From positions 69,914 to 133,913 of the forward strand of contig NZ_JASMRU010000003.1 of the NCBI RefSeq assembly GCF_030462585.1: a stretch of DNA of 64,000 nt. The letters run 5' to 3'. This document shows, in pieces, positions 33,919-42,293 of this stretch; within the stretch, counting starts at the first letter, position 1, and each line of letters begins with the position of its first letter. Made by a program: the position numbers and the translations under genes. Under the pieces are notes generated by a model, which worked only from the letters and a program-made list of their open reading frames with translations, ran no database searches and was not told the origin of the DNA. The stretch comes from Pseudomonas sp. CAN1. GTDB taxonomy: Bacteria; Pseudomonadota; Gammaproteobacteria; Pseudomonadales; Pseudomonadaceae.

Positions 33919-34949
33919 TGACAAGAGTGAAGAAAGGAATGCAAGTACTGCGCGCCTGGGCTTCCAGGGGGGTGCATTGGGTCGGAATCGCGGGGGCGAT
34001 CGGCATGTCCGGTGCTGCCCATGCGGGCGACTACGATGGTTCGCCCCAGGTGGCCGAGTTCGTCAGCGAGATGACCCGTGACTACGGCTTCGCCGGCGAA
34101 CAGCTCATGGGCCTCTTCCACGATGTGGAGCGCAAGCAGTCCATCCTCGACGCCATTTCCCGCCCGGCCGAGCGGGTGAAGACCTGGAAGGAATACCGGC
34201 CGATCTTCGTCACCGACGCGCGCATCAACCGCGGCGTGGACTTCTGGAACCAGAATGCCGAGGCCCTGGCCCGCGCCGAGCAGGAATACGGCGTGCCGGC
34301 CCAGTACATAGTCTCGATCATCGGCGTGGAGACCTTCTTCGGCCGCAATACCGGCAACTTCAAGGTGATGGACGCACTGTCCACCCTGGGCTTCGACTAC
34401 CCGCCGCGCGCCGAATTCTTCCGCAAGGAGCTCAAGCAGTTCCTCCTGCTGGCCCGCGAGCAGCAGGTCGACCCGCTCAGCCTGACCGGCTCCTACGCCG
34501 GCGCCATGGGCCTGCCGCAGTTCATGCCGAGCAGCTTCCGCGCCTACGCCGTGGACTTCGACGGCGACGGCCACATCAATATCTGGAGCGACCCCACCGA
34601 TGCCATCGGCAGCGTCGCCAACTACTTCAAGCAGCACGGCTGGCACACCGGCGAGCCGGTGGTGTCGCAGGCCGAGATCGGCACCTCGACCGCCGAGGAC
34701 GCCCTGACCCAGGGCCTGGACCCGCAGATGAACCTCGGTCAGCTGCGTGCCCAGGGCTGGCGCACCCACGACGTGATCCGCGATGACCTGATGGTGACCG
34801 CCATGCGCCTGGAAGGTGCCCAGGGCACCGAGTACTGGGTCGGCCTGCCGAACTTCTACGTGATCACCCGTTACAACCGCAGCGCCATGTACGCCATGGC
34901 GGTCCATCAGCTGGCCGGCGAGATCGCCAAGGCACGAGGTGTCCATTGA
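33918..34949 (+). CDS. mltB: Lytic murein transglycosylase B (soluble/secreted type)
   Basis: Cleaves peptidoglycan to 1,6-anhydromuropeptides in the periplasm. The 343-residue protein has a signal peptide (ending AAHAG near residue 35) and an SLT_2 domain with the catalytic Glu in SIIGVETFFGRNTGNF, then YAGAMGLPQFMPSSFRAYAVDFDGDG. No lipobox is evident, so it is probably soluble in the periplasm, unlike E. coli MltB. It overlaps rodA by 1 base and rlpA by 4, tying it to the elongation machine. Confidence 0.93.
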   Translation: MTRVKKGMQVLRAWASRGVHWVGIAGAIGMSGAAHAGDYDGSPQVAEFVSEMTRDYGFAGEQLMGLFHDVERKQSILDAISRPAERVKTWKEYRPIFVTDARINRGVDFWNQNAEALARAEQEYGVPAQYIVSIIGVETFFGRNTGNFKVMDALSTLGFDYPPRAEFFRKELKQFLLLAREQQVDPLSLTGSYAGAMGLPQFMPSSFRAYAVDFDGDGHINIWSDPTDAIGSVANYFKQHGWHTGEPVVSQAEIGTSTAEDALTQGLDPQMNLGQLRAQGWRTHDVIRDDLMVTAMRLEGAQGTEYWVGLPNFYVITRYNRSAMYAMAVHQLAGEIAKARGVH

Positions 34950-35989
34950 ACAAGCGAATCGCAAGTCCCGGCCTCTGGTCGCTGGCCGCCTGCGTTGGCC
35001 TGAGCACCGTGTTCCTCGCCAGCTGTACCGGCAACCGCGCGCCGCAACAGCAGCAGCCGGTGGCCAGCAGCGGCATTTCCGGGCCCTATGACTACAACCG
35101 CCCGCACCGCGACGGCGCGCCCTGGTGGGACGTCGACGTCTCGCGCATCCCCGATGCCGTGCCGATGCCGCACAACGGGCCGTTCAAGAACAACCCCTAC
35201 ACCGTGCTGGGCAAGACCTACTACCCGCTGAACAACGCGAGCGCGTACAACGTCGTCGGCACCGCCTCCTGGTACGGCACCAAGTTCCACGGCCAGGCCA
35301 CCGCCAACGGCGAGCAGTACGACCTGTACGGCATGACCGCCGCGCACAAGACCCTGCCGCTGCCCAGCTACGTGCGCGTCACCAACCTGGACAACGGCAA
35401 GAGCGTCATCGTCCGCGTCAACGACCGCGGCCCGTTCTACTCCGACCGGGTGATCGACCTGTCCTTCGCCGCCGCCAAGAAGCTCGGCTACGCCGAGACT
35501 GGCACCGCCCACGTCAAGGTCGAGGGCATCGACCCGGATCGCTGGTGGGCCGCGCAGAACAAGCAGCCGCCGATGATCATGGCCCTGCCGAAGATGGCTA
35601 CACCGCCCGCTGCCGCGCCGGCGTCCGGCGTGCAGACGCAGGGTGTGGCCATGGCCCAGCCGATCGAAACCTACACCCCGCCGCCTGCGCAGCACGCAGC
35701 GCCCATGGCGCCGGTCCAGATCGACTCAAAAAAAAACGCTTCATTACCAGCCGATGGCCTGTATCTCCAGGTGGGTGCCTTCGCCAACCCGGACGCTGCG
35801 GAACTTCTCAAGGAGAAGGTCGGCGGCCTGACGGGGGCGAAATCCTTTATCAGCTCGGTCGTGGTCAACCAGCAGACCTTGTACCGGGTACGCCTGGGGC
35901 CGATCGGAACGCCGGTTGAAGCAAGCCGGATGCAGGACAGCATCCGCGTGGCCAATCTTGGCCAACCCAAGCTCGTGCGCCTGGACTGA
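34946..35989 (+). CDS. rlpA: Septal ring lytic transglycosylase RlpA (lipoprotein with DPBB and SPOR domains)
   Basis: Outer-membrane lipoprotein that cleaves glycan strands lacking stem peptides. A TTG start with GAGG six bases upstream overlaps the mltB stop. The signal ends at the lipobox LASC (Cys near residue 28). The DPBB catalytic domain (about 105-200) has GTASWYGTKFHGQATANGE and VRVNDRGPFYSDRVIDLS; a SPOR domain (about 268-345; GLYLQVGAFANPDAAELL) binds denuded glycan. The Pro/Ala-rich linker contains nine A in a row (35728-35736) forming an in-phase A AAA AAC heptamer, discussed as a finding. The length of 347 is normal and the frame is intact. Confidence 0.95.
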   Translation: MNKRIASPGLWSLAACVGLSTVFLASCTGNRAPQQQQPVASSGISGPYDYNRPHRDGAPWWDVDVSRIPDAVPMPHNGPFKNNPYTVLGKTYYPLNNASAYNVVGTASWYGTKFHGQATANGEQYDLYGMTAAHKTLPLPSYVRVTNLDNGKSVIVRVNDRGPFYSDRVIDLSFAAAKKLGYAETGTAHVKVEGIDPDRWWAAQNKQPPMIMALPKMATPPAAAPASGVQTQGVAMAQPIETYTPPPAQHAAPMAPVQIDSKKNASLPADGLYLQVGAFANPDAAELLKEKVGGLTGAKSFISSVVVNQQTLYRVRLGPIGTPVEASRMQDSIRVANLGQPKLVRLD

Positions 35990-36085
35990 GATTCCACCGC
36001 ACGCGCCGCAGCGGCACGCAGAGGCCGCGGCAACGAGTGTCCCCCCAGGGGATTGTTTGACCATTAGTGAACCCCAGAGAGACGG

Positions 36086-37243
36086 ATGAACATCTTCAAC
36101 TTCGCCAAACGCCTGTCCTTGCTCGTGTTGTTCAGCGCCCCCGTGGCTAGCTGGGCAGCGGAAGTCGTTCCAGCCGCCCCGCAGCTCGCCGCCAAGGCCT
36201 GGGTGCTGATGGACGGCGCCAGCGGCAACATCCTGGTCGAGAACGCCGGTGACGAGCGCCTGCCGCCCGCCAGCCTGACCAAGCTGATGACCGCCTACAT
36301 CGCCACCAAGGAAATCGAAGGCGGCCGCATCGCCGAATCCGACCTGGTTACCGTCAGCGAACACGCCTGGCGCACCGGTGGTTCGCGCATGTTCATCAAG
36401 GTCGGCTCCCAGGTATCGGTGAGCGACCTGCTGCACGGCATCATCATCCAGTCCGGCAACGACGCCTCGGTCGCCCTGGCCGAGCACATCGCCGGCAGCG
36501 AAGACGCCTTCGCCGACATGATGAACACCACCGCGCAGAAGCTGGGCATGAGCAATTCCCACTTCATGGACGCCACCGGCCTGCCCAACCCGGACCACTA
36601 CTCGTCCGCCAAGGACATGGCGATCCTGGCCCGCGCCATCATCTACGGCGAGCCGACCCACTACGCCATCTACGCGCAGAAAGAGTTCTTCTGGAACAAC
36701 ATCAAGCAGCCCAACCGCAACCTGCTGCTGTGGCGCGACAAGACCGTCGACGGCCTGAAGACCGGCCACACCGACGAAGCCGGCTACTGCCTGGTGGCTT
36801 CCGCCGTGCGTGACGGCCAGCGCATGATCGCCGTGGTGTTCGGCACCAACAGCGAGCAGGCCCGCGCCGCCGAGACCCAGAAGCTGCTGACCTACGGCTT
36901 CCGCTTCTTCGAATCGCAGACCTTCTACAAGAAGGGCGCCGAGCTGACCAAGGCCATGGTCTGGAAAGGCTCCGAGCACGAAGTCAAAGCCGGCCTGTCC
37001 GAAGACCTGACCATGACCGTGCCGCGCGGCCAGCTCAAGCAGCTGCAGGCCAACATGGTCGTCGAGCCGAACCTGATGGCGCCGATCCAGCAGGGCCAGG
37101 TGATCGGCAAGGTCGAGGTCAAGCTGGGTGACAAGGTCGTCCGCACCTCCGACCTGGTCGCACTGAACGCTGTGGAAGAGGGCGGCTTCTTCCGCCGTAT
37201 CTGGGATAGCATCCGCCTGTTCTTCTACGGTCTGTTCAACTGA
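36086..37243 (+). CDS. dacC: D-alanyl-D-alanine carboxypeptidase (PBP5/6 type)
   Basis: Trims the terminal D-Ala of peptidoglycan stem peptides in the periplasm. The signal peptide spans residues 1-24. The active site is complete: SLTK (Ser63, Lys66), SGN (SGNDASVALAE) and KTG (LKTGHTDEAGYC). A C-terminal beta domain (about 270-355) and an amphipathic tail (FFRRIWDSIRLFFYGLFN) for membrane anchoring follow. The 385-residue length fits PBP5/6. It closes the cell-wall cluster and is followed by a perfect 12-bp hairpin. Confidence 0.96.
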   Translation: MNIFNFAKRLSLLVLFSAPVASWAAEVVPAAPQLAAKAWVLMDGASGNILVENAGDERLPPASLTKLMTAYIATKEIEGGRIAESDLVTVSEHAWRTGGSRMFIKVGSQVSVSDLLHGIIIQSGNDASVALAEHIAGSEDAFADMMNTTAQKLGMSNSHFMDATGLPNPDHYSSAKDMAILARAIIYGEPTHYAIYAQKEFFWNNIKQPNRNLLLWRDKTVDGLKTGHTDEAGYCLVASAVRDGQRMIAVVFGTNSEQARAAETQKLLTYGFRFFESQTFYKKGAELTKAMVWKGSEHEVKAGLSEDLTMTVPRGQLKQLQANMVVEPNLMAPIQQGQVIGKVEVKLGDKVVRTSDLVALNAVEEGGFFRRIWDSIRLFFYGLFN

Positions 37244-37249
37244 CCGCCG

Positions 37250-37285
37250 ATCCCGGTCTTGCACTTTTGTATACAAGACCGGGAT
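37250..37285 (+). terminator. Hairpin after dacC
   Basis: ATCCCGGTCTTG (37250-37261) and CAAGACCGGGAT (37274-37285) form a perfect 12-bp stem with a 12-base loop. The bases after it (TGACCTGCC) hold no T-run, so it may be a rho-independent terminator of weak type or a 3'-end stabiliser. Confidence 0.6.
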
Positions 37286-37314
37286 TGACCTGCCCGCGCG
37301 GTCGCAAACTCGGG

Positions 37315-37320
37315 TAAAAT
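37315..37320 (+). promoter_or_regulatory. Candidate -10 element for the ybeD-lipB-lipA unit
   Basis: TAAAAT, a five-of-six match, lies 115 bp upstream of ybeD. No good -35 is at the right distance (a TTGACC is 24 bp away). Confidence 0.35.
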
Positions 37321-37434
37321 GCCCCGCCTGCGACTGCACGGTCCCCCCGTGGCCCGGCAGCCGTCGTCCGATCCACCCGGAGCGTCCCCATCCCGGACGC
37401 TCATGCGGAGGCGGGCCACCCGCCCGCGAATGCC

Positions 37435-37734
37435 ATGACTGATACCCCCGAATCCATCGACACCAGCGAACAGCCCGCACCGAAGATCGAGTTCCCCTGC
37501 GAACGCTACCCGATCAAGGTCATCGGCGACGCCGGCGAAGGCTTCCCCGACCTGGTCGTCGAAGTCATCCAGCGCCACGCTCCGGATCTCGACATCACCA
37601 CCCTGGTCACCCGTGACAGCCGCAACGGCCGCTTTCTCTCCGTGCAACTGCTGATCACCGCGACCGGCGTCGACCAACTGCAGAACATCCATAAAGACCT
37701 GCGCGCCACCGGCCGCGTCCACATGGTGCTCTGA
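37435..37734 (+). CDS. ybeD: YbeD family protein (DUF493)
   Basis: A 99-residue cytoplasmic protein of the YbeD/DUF493 family, an ACT-like small fold of unknown function, conserved next to lipB and dacA-type genes in gamma-proteobacteria. Core motif: [15 protein letters not shown] (residues 20-34) and [30 protein letters not shown] at the end. Its stop overlaps lipB by 1 base. A link to lipoylation is only by position. Confidence 0.92.
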   Translation: MTDTPESIDTSEQPAPKIEFPCERYPIKVIGDAGEGFPDLVVEVIQRHAPDLDITTLVTRDSRNGRFLSVQLLITATGVDQLQNIHKDLRATGRVHMVL

Positions 37735-38387
37735 TGGGCGAAACGCTGGGCTTTCGTGAGCTGGGCATCCTCCCTTACGAGCCGACCTGGCACGCCATGC
37801 AGCGCTTCACCGCCGAGCGCGGCCCGGTCACGCCCGATGAAGTCTGGCTGCTCGAACACGAACGCGTGTTCACCCAGGGCCAGGCCGGCAAGGCCGAACA
37901 CGTGCTGTTTCCCGGCGACATCCCGGTGGTCCAGGTGGACCGCGGCGGCCAGGTGACCTACCACGGCCCCGGCCAGCTGGTGGCTTACCTGATGCTCGAC
38001 GTGCGCCGCTCGGGCATCGGCGTGCGCGACCTGGTTTCGCGCATCGAGCAGAGCCTCATCGGCCTGCTCGACAGCTACGGCGTCAACGCTGTGTCCAAAC
38101 CCGACGCTCCGGGCGTCTATGTGGACGGCGCGAAGATCGCATCCCTCGGCCTGCGCATCCGCAACGGCCGCTCCTTCCATGGCCTGGCCCTGAATGTGGA
38201 CATGGACCTGGAACCCTTTCGACGCATCAATCCCTGCGGTTACGCAGGCATGGCCATGACCCAGCTGACCCAGCTGGCCGGCCCCATCGCATTGGCCGAT
38301 GTGCGCGAGCGCCTGCGTGGCGAGCTCGTCGAACGCCTTGGCTACGCGGCACAGAAGACCCTAACGGGCGGGATCCAACCCAGATGA
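37734..38387 (+). CDS. lipB: Octanoyl-[acyl-carrier-protein]:protein N-octanoyltransferase LipB
   Basis: Transfers octanoate from ACP to the lipoyl domains of dehydrogenase complexes. The 217-residue protein has [19 protein letters not shown], the catalytic Lys in [12 protein letters not shown] and the catalytic Cys in [10 protein letters not shown]. Overlaps ybeD upstream and lipA downstream, so the three are translationally coupled and work in sequence (LipB then LipA). Confidence 0.96.
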   Translation: MGETLGFRELGILPYEPTWHAMQRFTAERGPVTPDEVWLLEHERVFTQGQAGKAEHVLFPGDIPVVQVDRGGQVTYHGPGQLVAYLMLDVRRSGIGVRDLVSRIEQSLIGLLDSYGVNAVSKPDAPGVYVDGAKIASLGLRIRNGRSFHGLALNVDMDLEPFRRINPCGYAGMAMTQLTQLAGPIALADVRERLRGELVERLGYAAQKTLTGGIQPR

Positions 38388-39379
38388 GCACTGTTGTGGA
38401 GAATGCAGGTACCGCTGCCCCGGCCGCAAAGCCTGGCAAGGTCGAAGTCGGCGTCAAGCTGCGCGGCGCCGAGAAGGTCGCGCGCATTCCGGTGAAGATC
38501 ATCCCCACCGACGAATTGCCGAAGAAGCCCGACTGGATTCGCGTGCGCATCCCGGTCTCCCCCGAGGTCGACCGCATCAAGCAACTGCTGCGCAAGCACA
38601 AGCTGCACAGCGTCTGCGAAGAAGCCTCCTGCCCGAACCTGGGCGAGTGCTTCTCCGGCGGTACCGCCACCTTCATGATCATGGGCGACATCTGCACCCG
38701 CCGCTGCCCGTTCTGCGACGTCGGCCACGGCCGTCCGAAACCGCTGGATACCGATGAGCCGACCAACCTGGCCATCGCCATCGCCGACCTGCGCCTGAAG
38801 TACGTGGTGATCACCTCGGTAGACCGCGACGACCTGCGCGACGGCGGCGCCCAGCACTTCGCCGACTGCCTGCGTGAAATCCGCAAGCTGTCCCCCGGCG
38901 TGCAGCTGGAAACCCTGGTCCCGGACTACCGCGGCCGCATGGACATCGCCCTGGAAATCACCGCCAACGAGCCGCCGGACGTGTTCAACCACAACCTGGA
39001 AACCGTCCCGCGCCTGTACAAGTCCTCGCGTCCGGGCTCCGATTTCGAGTGGTCGCTCGACCTGCTGCAGAAGTTCAAGCAGATGGTCCCCCACGTACCG
39101 ACCAAGTCCGGCCTGATGCTCGGCCTGGGCGAGACCGACGAGGAAGTCATCGAAGTCATGCACCGCATGCGCGAGCACGACATCGACATGCTGACCCTCG
39201 GCCAGTACCTGCAGCCCTCGCGCAACCACCTGCCGGTGCAGCGCTTCGTCCACCCGGACACCTTCGCCTGGTTCGCCGAGGAAGGCGCGAAGATGGGCTT
39301 CAAGAACGTCGCTTCCGGCCCGCTGGTACGCTCCTCGTACCATGCCGACCAGCAGGCGCACGGGACCAAGATCGGCTGA
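38384..39379 (+). CDS. lipA: Lipoyl synthase LipA (radical SAM)
   Basis: Inserts two sulfurs into protein-bound octanoyl groups. The 331-residue enzyme has both iron-sulfur sites: the auxiliary cluster [12 protein letters not shown] and the radical-SAM CTRRCPFC (CX3CX2C). The C-terminal RSSYHAD segment supplies the Ser ligand of the auxiliary cluster. Signature [10 protein letters not shown] and [17 protein letters not shown] are intact. It overlaps lipB by 4 bases and ends at a shared bidirectional terminator. Confidence 0.97.
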   Translation: MSTVVENAGTAAPAAKPGKVEVGVKLRGAEKVARIPVKIIPTDELPKKPDWIRVRIPVSPEVDRIKQLLRKHKLHSVCEEASCPNLGECFSGGTATFMIMGDICTRRCPFCDVGHGRPKPLDTDEPTNLAIAIADLRLKYVVITSVDRDDLRDGGAQHFADCLREIRKLSPGVQLETLVPDYRGRMDIALEITANEPPDVFNHNLETVPRLYKSSRPGSDFEWSLDLLQKFKQMVPHVPTKSGLMLGLGETDEEVIEVMHRMREHDIDMLTLGQYLQPSRNHLPVQRFVHPDTFAWFAEEGAKMGFKNVASGPLVRSSYHADQQAHGTKIG

Positions 39380-39398
39380 ACAGCTGGTCCTTGAATTG

Positions 39399-39424
39399 AA
39401 AAAGGCGCCTTGGGGCGCCTTTTT
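39399..39424. terminator. Bidirectional terminator between lipA and the convergent transglycosylase gene
   Basis: AAAAAGGCGCC / GGCGCCTTTTT with a 4-base loop, A-run on the left and T-run on the right, so it can work for both strands. Confidence 0.9.
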
Positions 39425-39427
39425 CAT

Positions 39428-40690
39428 TCAGGTCTTCTGTCGGAGCAGGCCCAGCAAGTCCTGCGTGGGGTAGCCGTCCGCCGGCGAGCCGACCGATTGC
39501 TGGAAGGCGCGGATCGCCTTGCGCGTATTGGCGCCGATGATTCCGTCCGCAGTGCCCGGCTGGTAACCGCGCTTGACCAGCAGCTCCTGCAGCTCGATAC
39601 GTTCCGAGCGGCTCAGCGGCGTTTCGCCTACCGGCCAGCTTCCCGCCAGCTGTCCGCCGCCCTTGAAGCTGTCAGCCAGCAGGCCAACGGCCAGGGCGTA
39701 GGACGTCGAGTTGTTGTACTTGAGGATGGCGCGGAAGTTGTCCGTCACCAGGAAGGCAGGGCCGCGATAGCCGGCCGGCAGCAGCAGCGAAACGCTGGCT
39801 TGCGGGTCGCTGGGCAGGTTCCCGCTGGCCACCTTGATGCCCTGGCGCAACCACTCGTTCATCGGCTTGCGGATGTCCATGTCGGCCTGGGCGTAGTCGA
39901 AGCCCTGCGGCAGACGCACCTCGAAGCCCCAGCTCTGGCCGCGTTGCCAGCCGGAAGTCTTCAGGTAGTTGGCGGTGGAGGCGAGGGCATCGGGGGAAGA
40001 GCCCCAGATATCGCGCCGGCCGTCGCCGTCGAAGTCCACGGCGTAGCGGTTGTAGGTGGTCGGGATGAACTGGGTCTGGCCCATGGCGCCGGCCCAGGAG
40101 CCGATCATGTTGGCCGGCGGTACATCGCCGTGCTGGATGATCTGCAGCGCGGCGATCAACTGGTCGCGGCCGAAGTCAGGGCGACGGCCCTCGTAGGCCA
40201 GGGTTGCCAGGGAGCGGATGACGTTCTTGCTGCCCATCTGCTGGCCGAAGTTGCTTTCCATGCCCCAGATCGCCACCACGGCCTCGCGCTCGACGCCATA
40301 GGTGCTGTCGATGCGTTGCAGGACCTCGGCGTTCTGCAGCAAACGATCCTGGCCGTTGCGTACTCGCGCGGGGGAGACGGCGCTTTCCAGGTACTGCCAG
40401 ACCGGGCGGGTGAACTCGGGCTGGCTGCGGTCGGCGGTGACGACCGAATCGTCAGGTTCGATGCCGGAGAAGGCAGCGTCAAAGACTTCGGCACGGATAC
40501 CGGCGGCCAGTGCCTGGGCGCGGAAGCCATCGCGCCATTGGGCGAAGCTTTGCGTCGGCTGCACGTGCTCTGCCGCGGCGCCCTTGGGCGGCGGCTCGGT
40601 GCAGGAAGTCAGCAGGCCGAACGAGATCAGGGACAGGGTGACGGCGAGCAGGCAGCGTTGGCCGACAACAGATGAAACAGGCTTGCGCAT
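39428..40690 (-). CDS. Lytic murein transglycosylase, MltB-type lipoprotein with C-terminal peptidoglycan-binding domain
   Basis: A second SLT_2-family enzyme. The 420-residue protein starts at 40690 (MRKPVSSVVG), where AGGAG precedes the ATG; a longer in-frame start lacks a signal. The lipobox is LLTSC (Cys near residue 29). The catalytic Glu lies in AIWGMESNFGQQMG, followed by SWAGAMGQTQFIPTTYNRYAVDFDGDG. The last 60 residues (YQPGTADGIIGANTRKAIRAFQQS) are a PG_binding_1 domain. It is paralogous to mltB at 33918 but membrane anchored and carries the extra binding domain. Confidence 0.92.
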   Translation of the reverse strand: MRKPVSSVVGQRCLLAVTLSLISFGLLTSCTEPPPKGAAAEHVQPTQSFAQWRDGFRAQALAAGIRAEVFDAAFSGIEPDDSVVTADRSQPEFTRPVWQYLESAVSPARVRNGQDRLLQNAEVLQRIDSTYGVEREAVVAIWGMESNFGQQMGSKNVIRSLATLAYEGRRPDFGRDQLIAALQIIQHGDVPPANMIGSWAGAMGQTQFIPTTYNRYAVDFDGDGRRDIWGSSPDALASTANYLKTSGWQRGQSWGFEVRLPQGFDYAQADMDIRKPMNEWLRQGIKVASGNLPSDPQASVSLLLPAGYRGPAFLVTDNFRAILKYNNSTSYALAVGLLADSFKGGGQLAGSWPVGETPLSRSERIELQELLVKRGYQPGTADGIIGANTRKAIRAFQQSVGSPADGYPTQDLLGLLRQKT

Positions 40691-40843
40691 TGCTCTCCTC
40701 GGGAACTGGCAGGGGAGGGGCCACCATACCATGGCCACTGTGACGCGTCTGCGTTGAGGGCGGACGAAGGGTTTGCAGATTCGATGGCGCTGGCTGGGGA
40801 AAATTCCCGGTGTAGAGAGGCGCCCGTCGAGTGGTTCACTGAT

Positions 40844-40917
40844 GGGAGCGGATTTATCCGCGATCCGTCGGACACCCGAGGCACGCCTGGGCCATCGCGG
40901 ACGAAGTCCGCTCCTAC
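40844..40917. repeat. CGGACGGAGTCCG-type doublet, one arm degenerate
   Basis: The right arm (40894-40917) is ATCGCGGACGAAGTCCGCTC... (one substitution); the left arm (40844-40864, GGGAGCGGATTTATCCGCGA) is worn. Confidence 0.75.
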
Positions 40918-40942
40918 GCAGAGGGTGGCGTCGCGCGCCGGT

Positions 40943-41242
40943 TCACTGCTTCGGCTTCGCGCCGGTTTCCTGGTCGACCTTGGGCGCGCTCTGGTTCAGT
41001 TCCTTGAGCATGTCGTCATAGGCGGCGCAGTCGTCGGGGCGCTGTTCGCTGGAGCGGGACTTGTTCATCTCGGCGAGCTTCTGGTTGAGCTTCTGTGCGC
41101 GCTGGGGATCGCTGCGGGTGACTTCGGTGACCTTGGCGGCGACCTGCTTGCCCTTGGCTTCGGCTTCCTGGTCGGAGCAGAACGCATGGGCGGAAAGGCT
41201 GAAGGGTAGGGCGAGGATGGCGACTAGCAGGGGCGCTTTCAT
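40943..41242 (-). CDS. Small secreted protein, conserved hypothetical
   Basis: A 99-residue protein with a clean signal peptide (MKAPLLVAILALPFSLSAHA) and a mature, highly charged, probably helical part containing two Cys (FCSDQ near the new N-terminus and DDCAAYDDML), which could form a disulfide. A very good ribosome site (GGAGG) precedes the ATG at 41242. Family not recognised. It may be cotranscribed after arfA on the same strand (gap 71 bp). Confidence 0.65.
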   Translation of the reverse strand: MKAPLLVAILALPFSLSAHAFCSDQEAEAKGKQVAAKVTEVTRSDPQRAQKLNQKLAEMNKSRSSEQRPDDCAAYDDMLKELNQSAPKVDQETGAKPKQ

Positions 41243-41313
41243 GGTGGACCTCCAGGGCTTGGCTGTCCGGTTGAAAACGAAAGGGCGGGGGTGGTTCAGG
41301 TTTTCTGAGGTTT

Positions 41314-41466
41314 TCAGGCCGCCAGAAGCGAAGAAGCCTCCCAATTTCGGGAGGCTTCGCGGCGGTAGCTGCCTTTGCCTTTGAGCGGCTGTTCCTGGCG
41401 GGTGCGGAACAGTGGTTGCGCGACCAGGGACTTGGCCTTGTTCGGCCGTTTGGATTTCTTCGCCAT
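41314..41466 (-). CDS. arfA: Alternative ribosome-rescue factor ArfA
   Basis: A 50-codon gene. The product starts MAKKSKRPNKAKSLVAQPLF and contains the family core KGKGSY (residues 29-34) followed by RREASRNWEAS, matching ArfA, which recruits RF2 to ribosomes stalled on messages without a stop codon when trans-translation fails. GAGG lies nine bases before the ATG. A perfect 10-bp hairpin covers codons 37-45. In E. coli arfA an equivalent hairpin makes RNase III cleavage or termination yield a stop-less message, so full ArfA is made only when tmRNA is short; the layout here implies the same trick (inference). Truncation there would leave the KGKGSY core. Confidence 0.9.
   Translation of the reverse strand: MAKKSKRPNKAKSLVAQPLFRTRQEQPLKGKGSYRREASRNWEASSLLAA
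41333..41358 (-). promoter_or_regulatory. Hairpin inside the arfA reading frame
   Basis: GAAGCCTCCC (41333-41342) and GGGAGGCTTC (41349-41358) pair perfectly over a 6-base loop, 16 bases before the arfA stop codon ends. There is no T-run after it in the arfA direction, which favours RNase III processing over plain termination. Confidence 0.8.
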
Positions 41467-41648
41467 CTGTCTTTACCTCGTCTGGCTTGCCTCGTGGCTA
41501 CCGGCCCAGTGCCGGCGCGCGCATCTTCCGCCTATCTGGCACGCTTGTCCATGCCACTGGTCTACCGGCGGGCGGGCCAGGGCCGGCGTGCCGCTTTCGG
41601 GGCTACGCTGGGTCGACGGAGCTTTCTGACGGAGCGAGGACAAGGGTG

Positions 41649-41999
41649 ATGAAGTTTCTTTGCATGATCTACTTCGACGAGCGCAAGGCGGCGGAACTGC
41701 CGGAGGCCGAGCTGCGCGGCATAGTCGATGAGTGCATGACCTACAGCGAGCAGTTGCGCCGCAGCGGCAACTACATTGCCGCCAATGCGCTGCTGCCGAC
41801 GGCTACCGGGCGGACGCTGCGCGGGCAGGGCGACAAGTTGGCGGCGACCGACGGGCCGTTTGCCGAAACCCGCGAGCAACTGGGCGGCTTCTACCTGATC
41901 GAGGCGCAGAGCCTGGAGGAGGCCGAGCGCATCGCCGCGAAGATTCCGCCGGGGCGGCTGGGGTGTGTGGAGGTACGCCAGGTGCGCGATTGGGAGTGA
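41649..41999 (+). CDS. YCII-related (DGPF) domain protein
   Basis: A 116-residue protein of the YCII/DGPF group, a ferredoxin-like small fold often coded near ECF sigma factors, though none is here. Characteristic: MKFLCMIYFDE start, ATDGPFAETREQLGGFYLIEA (DGPF motif) and EAERIAAKIPPG. Function in the family is unknown, with a suspected enzymatic role based on a conserved His/Asp pair. ATG at 41649; GTG one codon earlier is possible. Confidence 0.82.
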   Translation: MKFLCMIYFDERKAAELPEAELRGIVDECMTYSEQLRRSGNYIAANALLPTATGRTLRGQGDKLAATDGPFAETREQLGGFYLIEAQSLEEAERIAAKIPPGRLGCVEVRQVRDWE

Positions 42000-42022
42000 A
42001 CCGGCTGCGGCGGTGCCGTGCG

Positions 42023-42094
42023 ATTCGTTTGCAAGCTCGCTCCTACAGATACCGGGAACACTGGCTCTTCGTAGGAGCGAGCTTGCTCGCGAAG
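42023..42094. repeat. REP doublet, left arm degenerate
   Basis: The left arm (42023-42046) reads ATTCGTTTGCAAGCTCGCTC..., with changes in the outer stem; the right arm (42071-42094) is canonical except its last base. Confidence 0.8.
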
Positions 42095-42110
42095 CGGGCC
42101 ATGGGGTTGG

Positions 42111-42144
42111 CCGGCGTATACCCATTCCGGGTCATACGCCCTAC
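42111..42144. repeat. Single GTAGGGCG-type hairpin
   Basis: GGCGTATACCCATTCCGGGT followed by CATACGCCCTAC, one hairpin of the family seen at 20837-20910. It directly follows the REP doublet. Confidence 0.65.
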
Positions 42145-42293
42145 GGGCCGCCTGCGACGCTTTGTCGCAAATTTTGTAACAGACCTTTTCAGTTCCACGG
42201 CTGTGGCGCGTACTGGAGCTCGGCTAGCTTAATAGCTGGCTAACTATCGCTCCGGCGTGCAGGGACCGCGGCGCCGCTGGCTGGAGATACGTC

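Noticed and set aside
34946-35989. rlpA as a frameshifted gene at the A9 run
   Set aside because: The zero frame runs through both DPBB and SPOR domains with normal length; no shift is needed.
41342-41400. The arfA internal hairpin as an ordinary terminator of a neighbouring gene
   Set aside because: It lies wholly inside the arfA frame and lacks a T-run; the gene downstream on the same strand starts after it.
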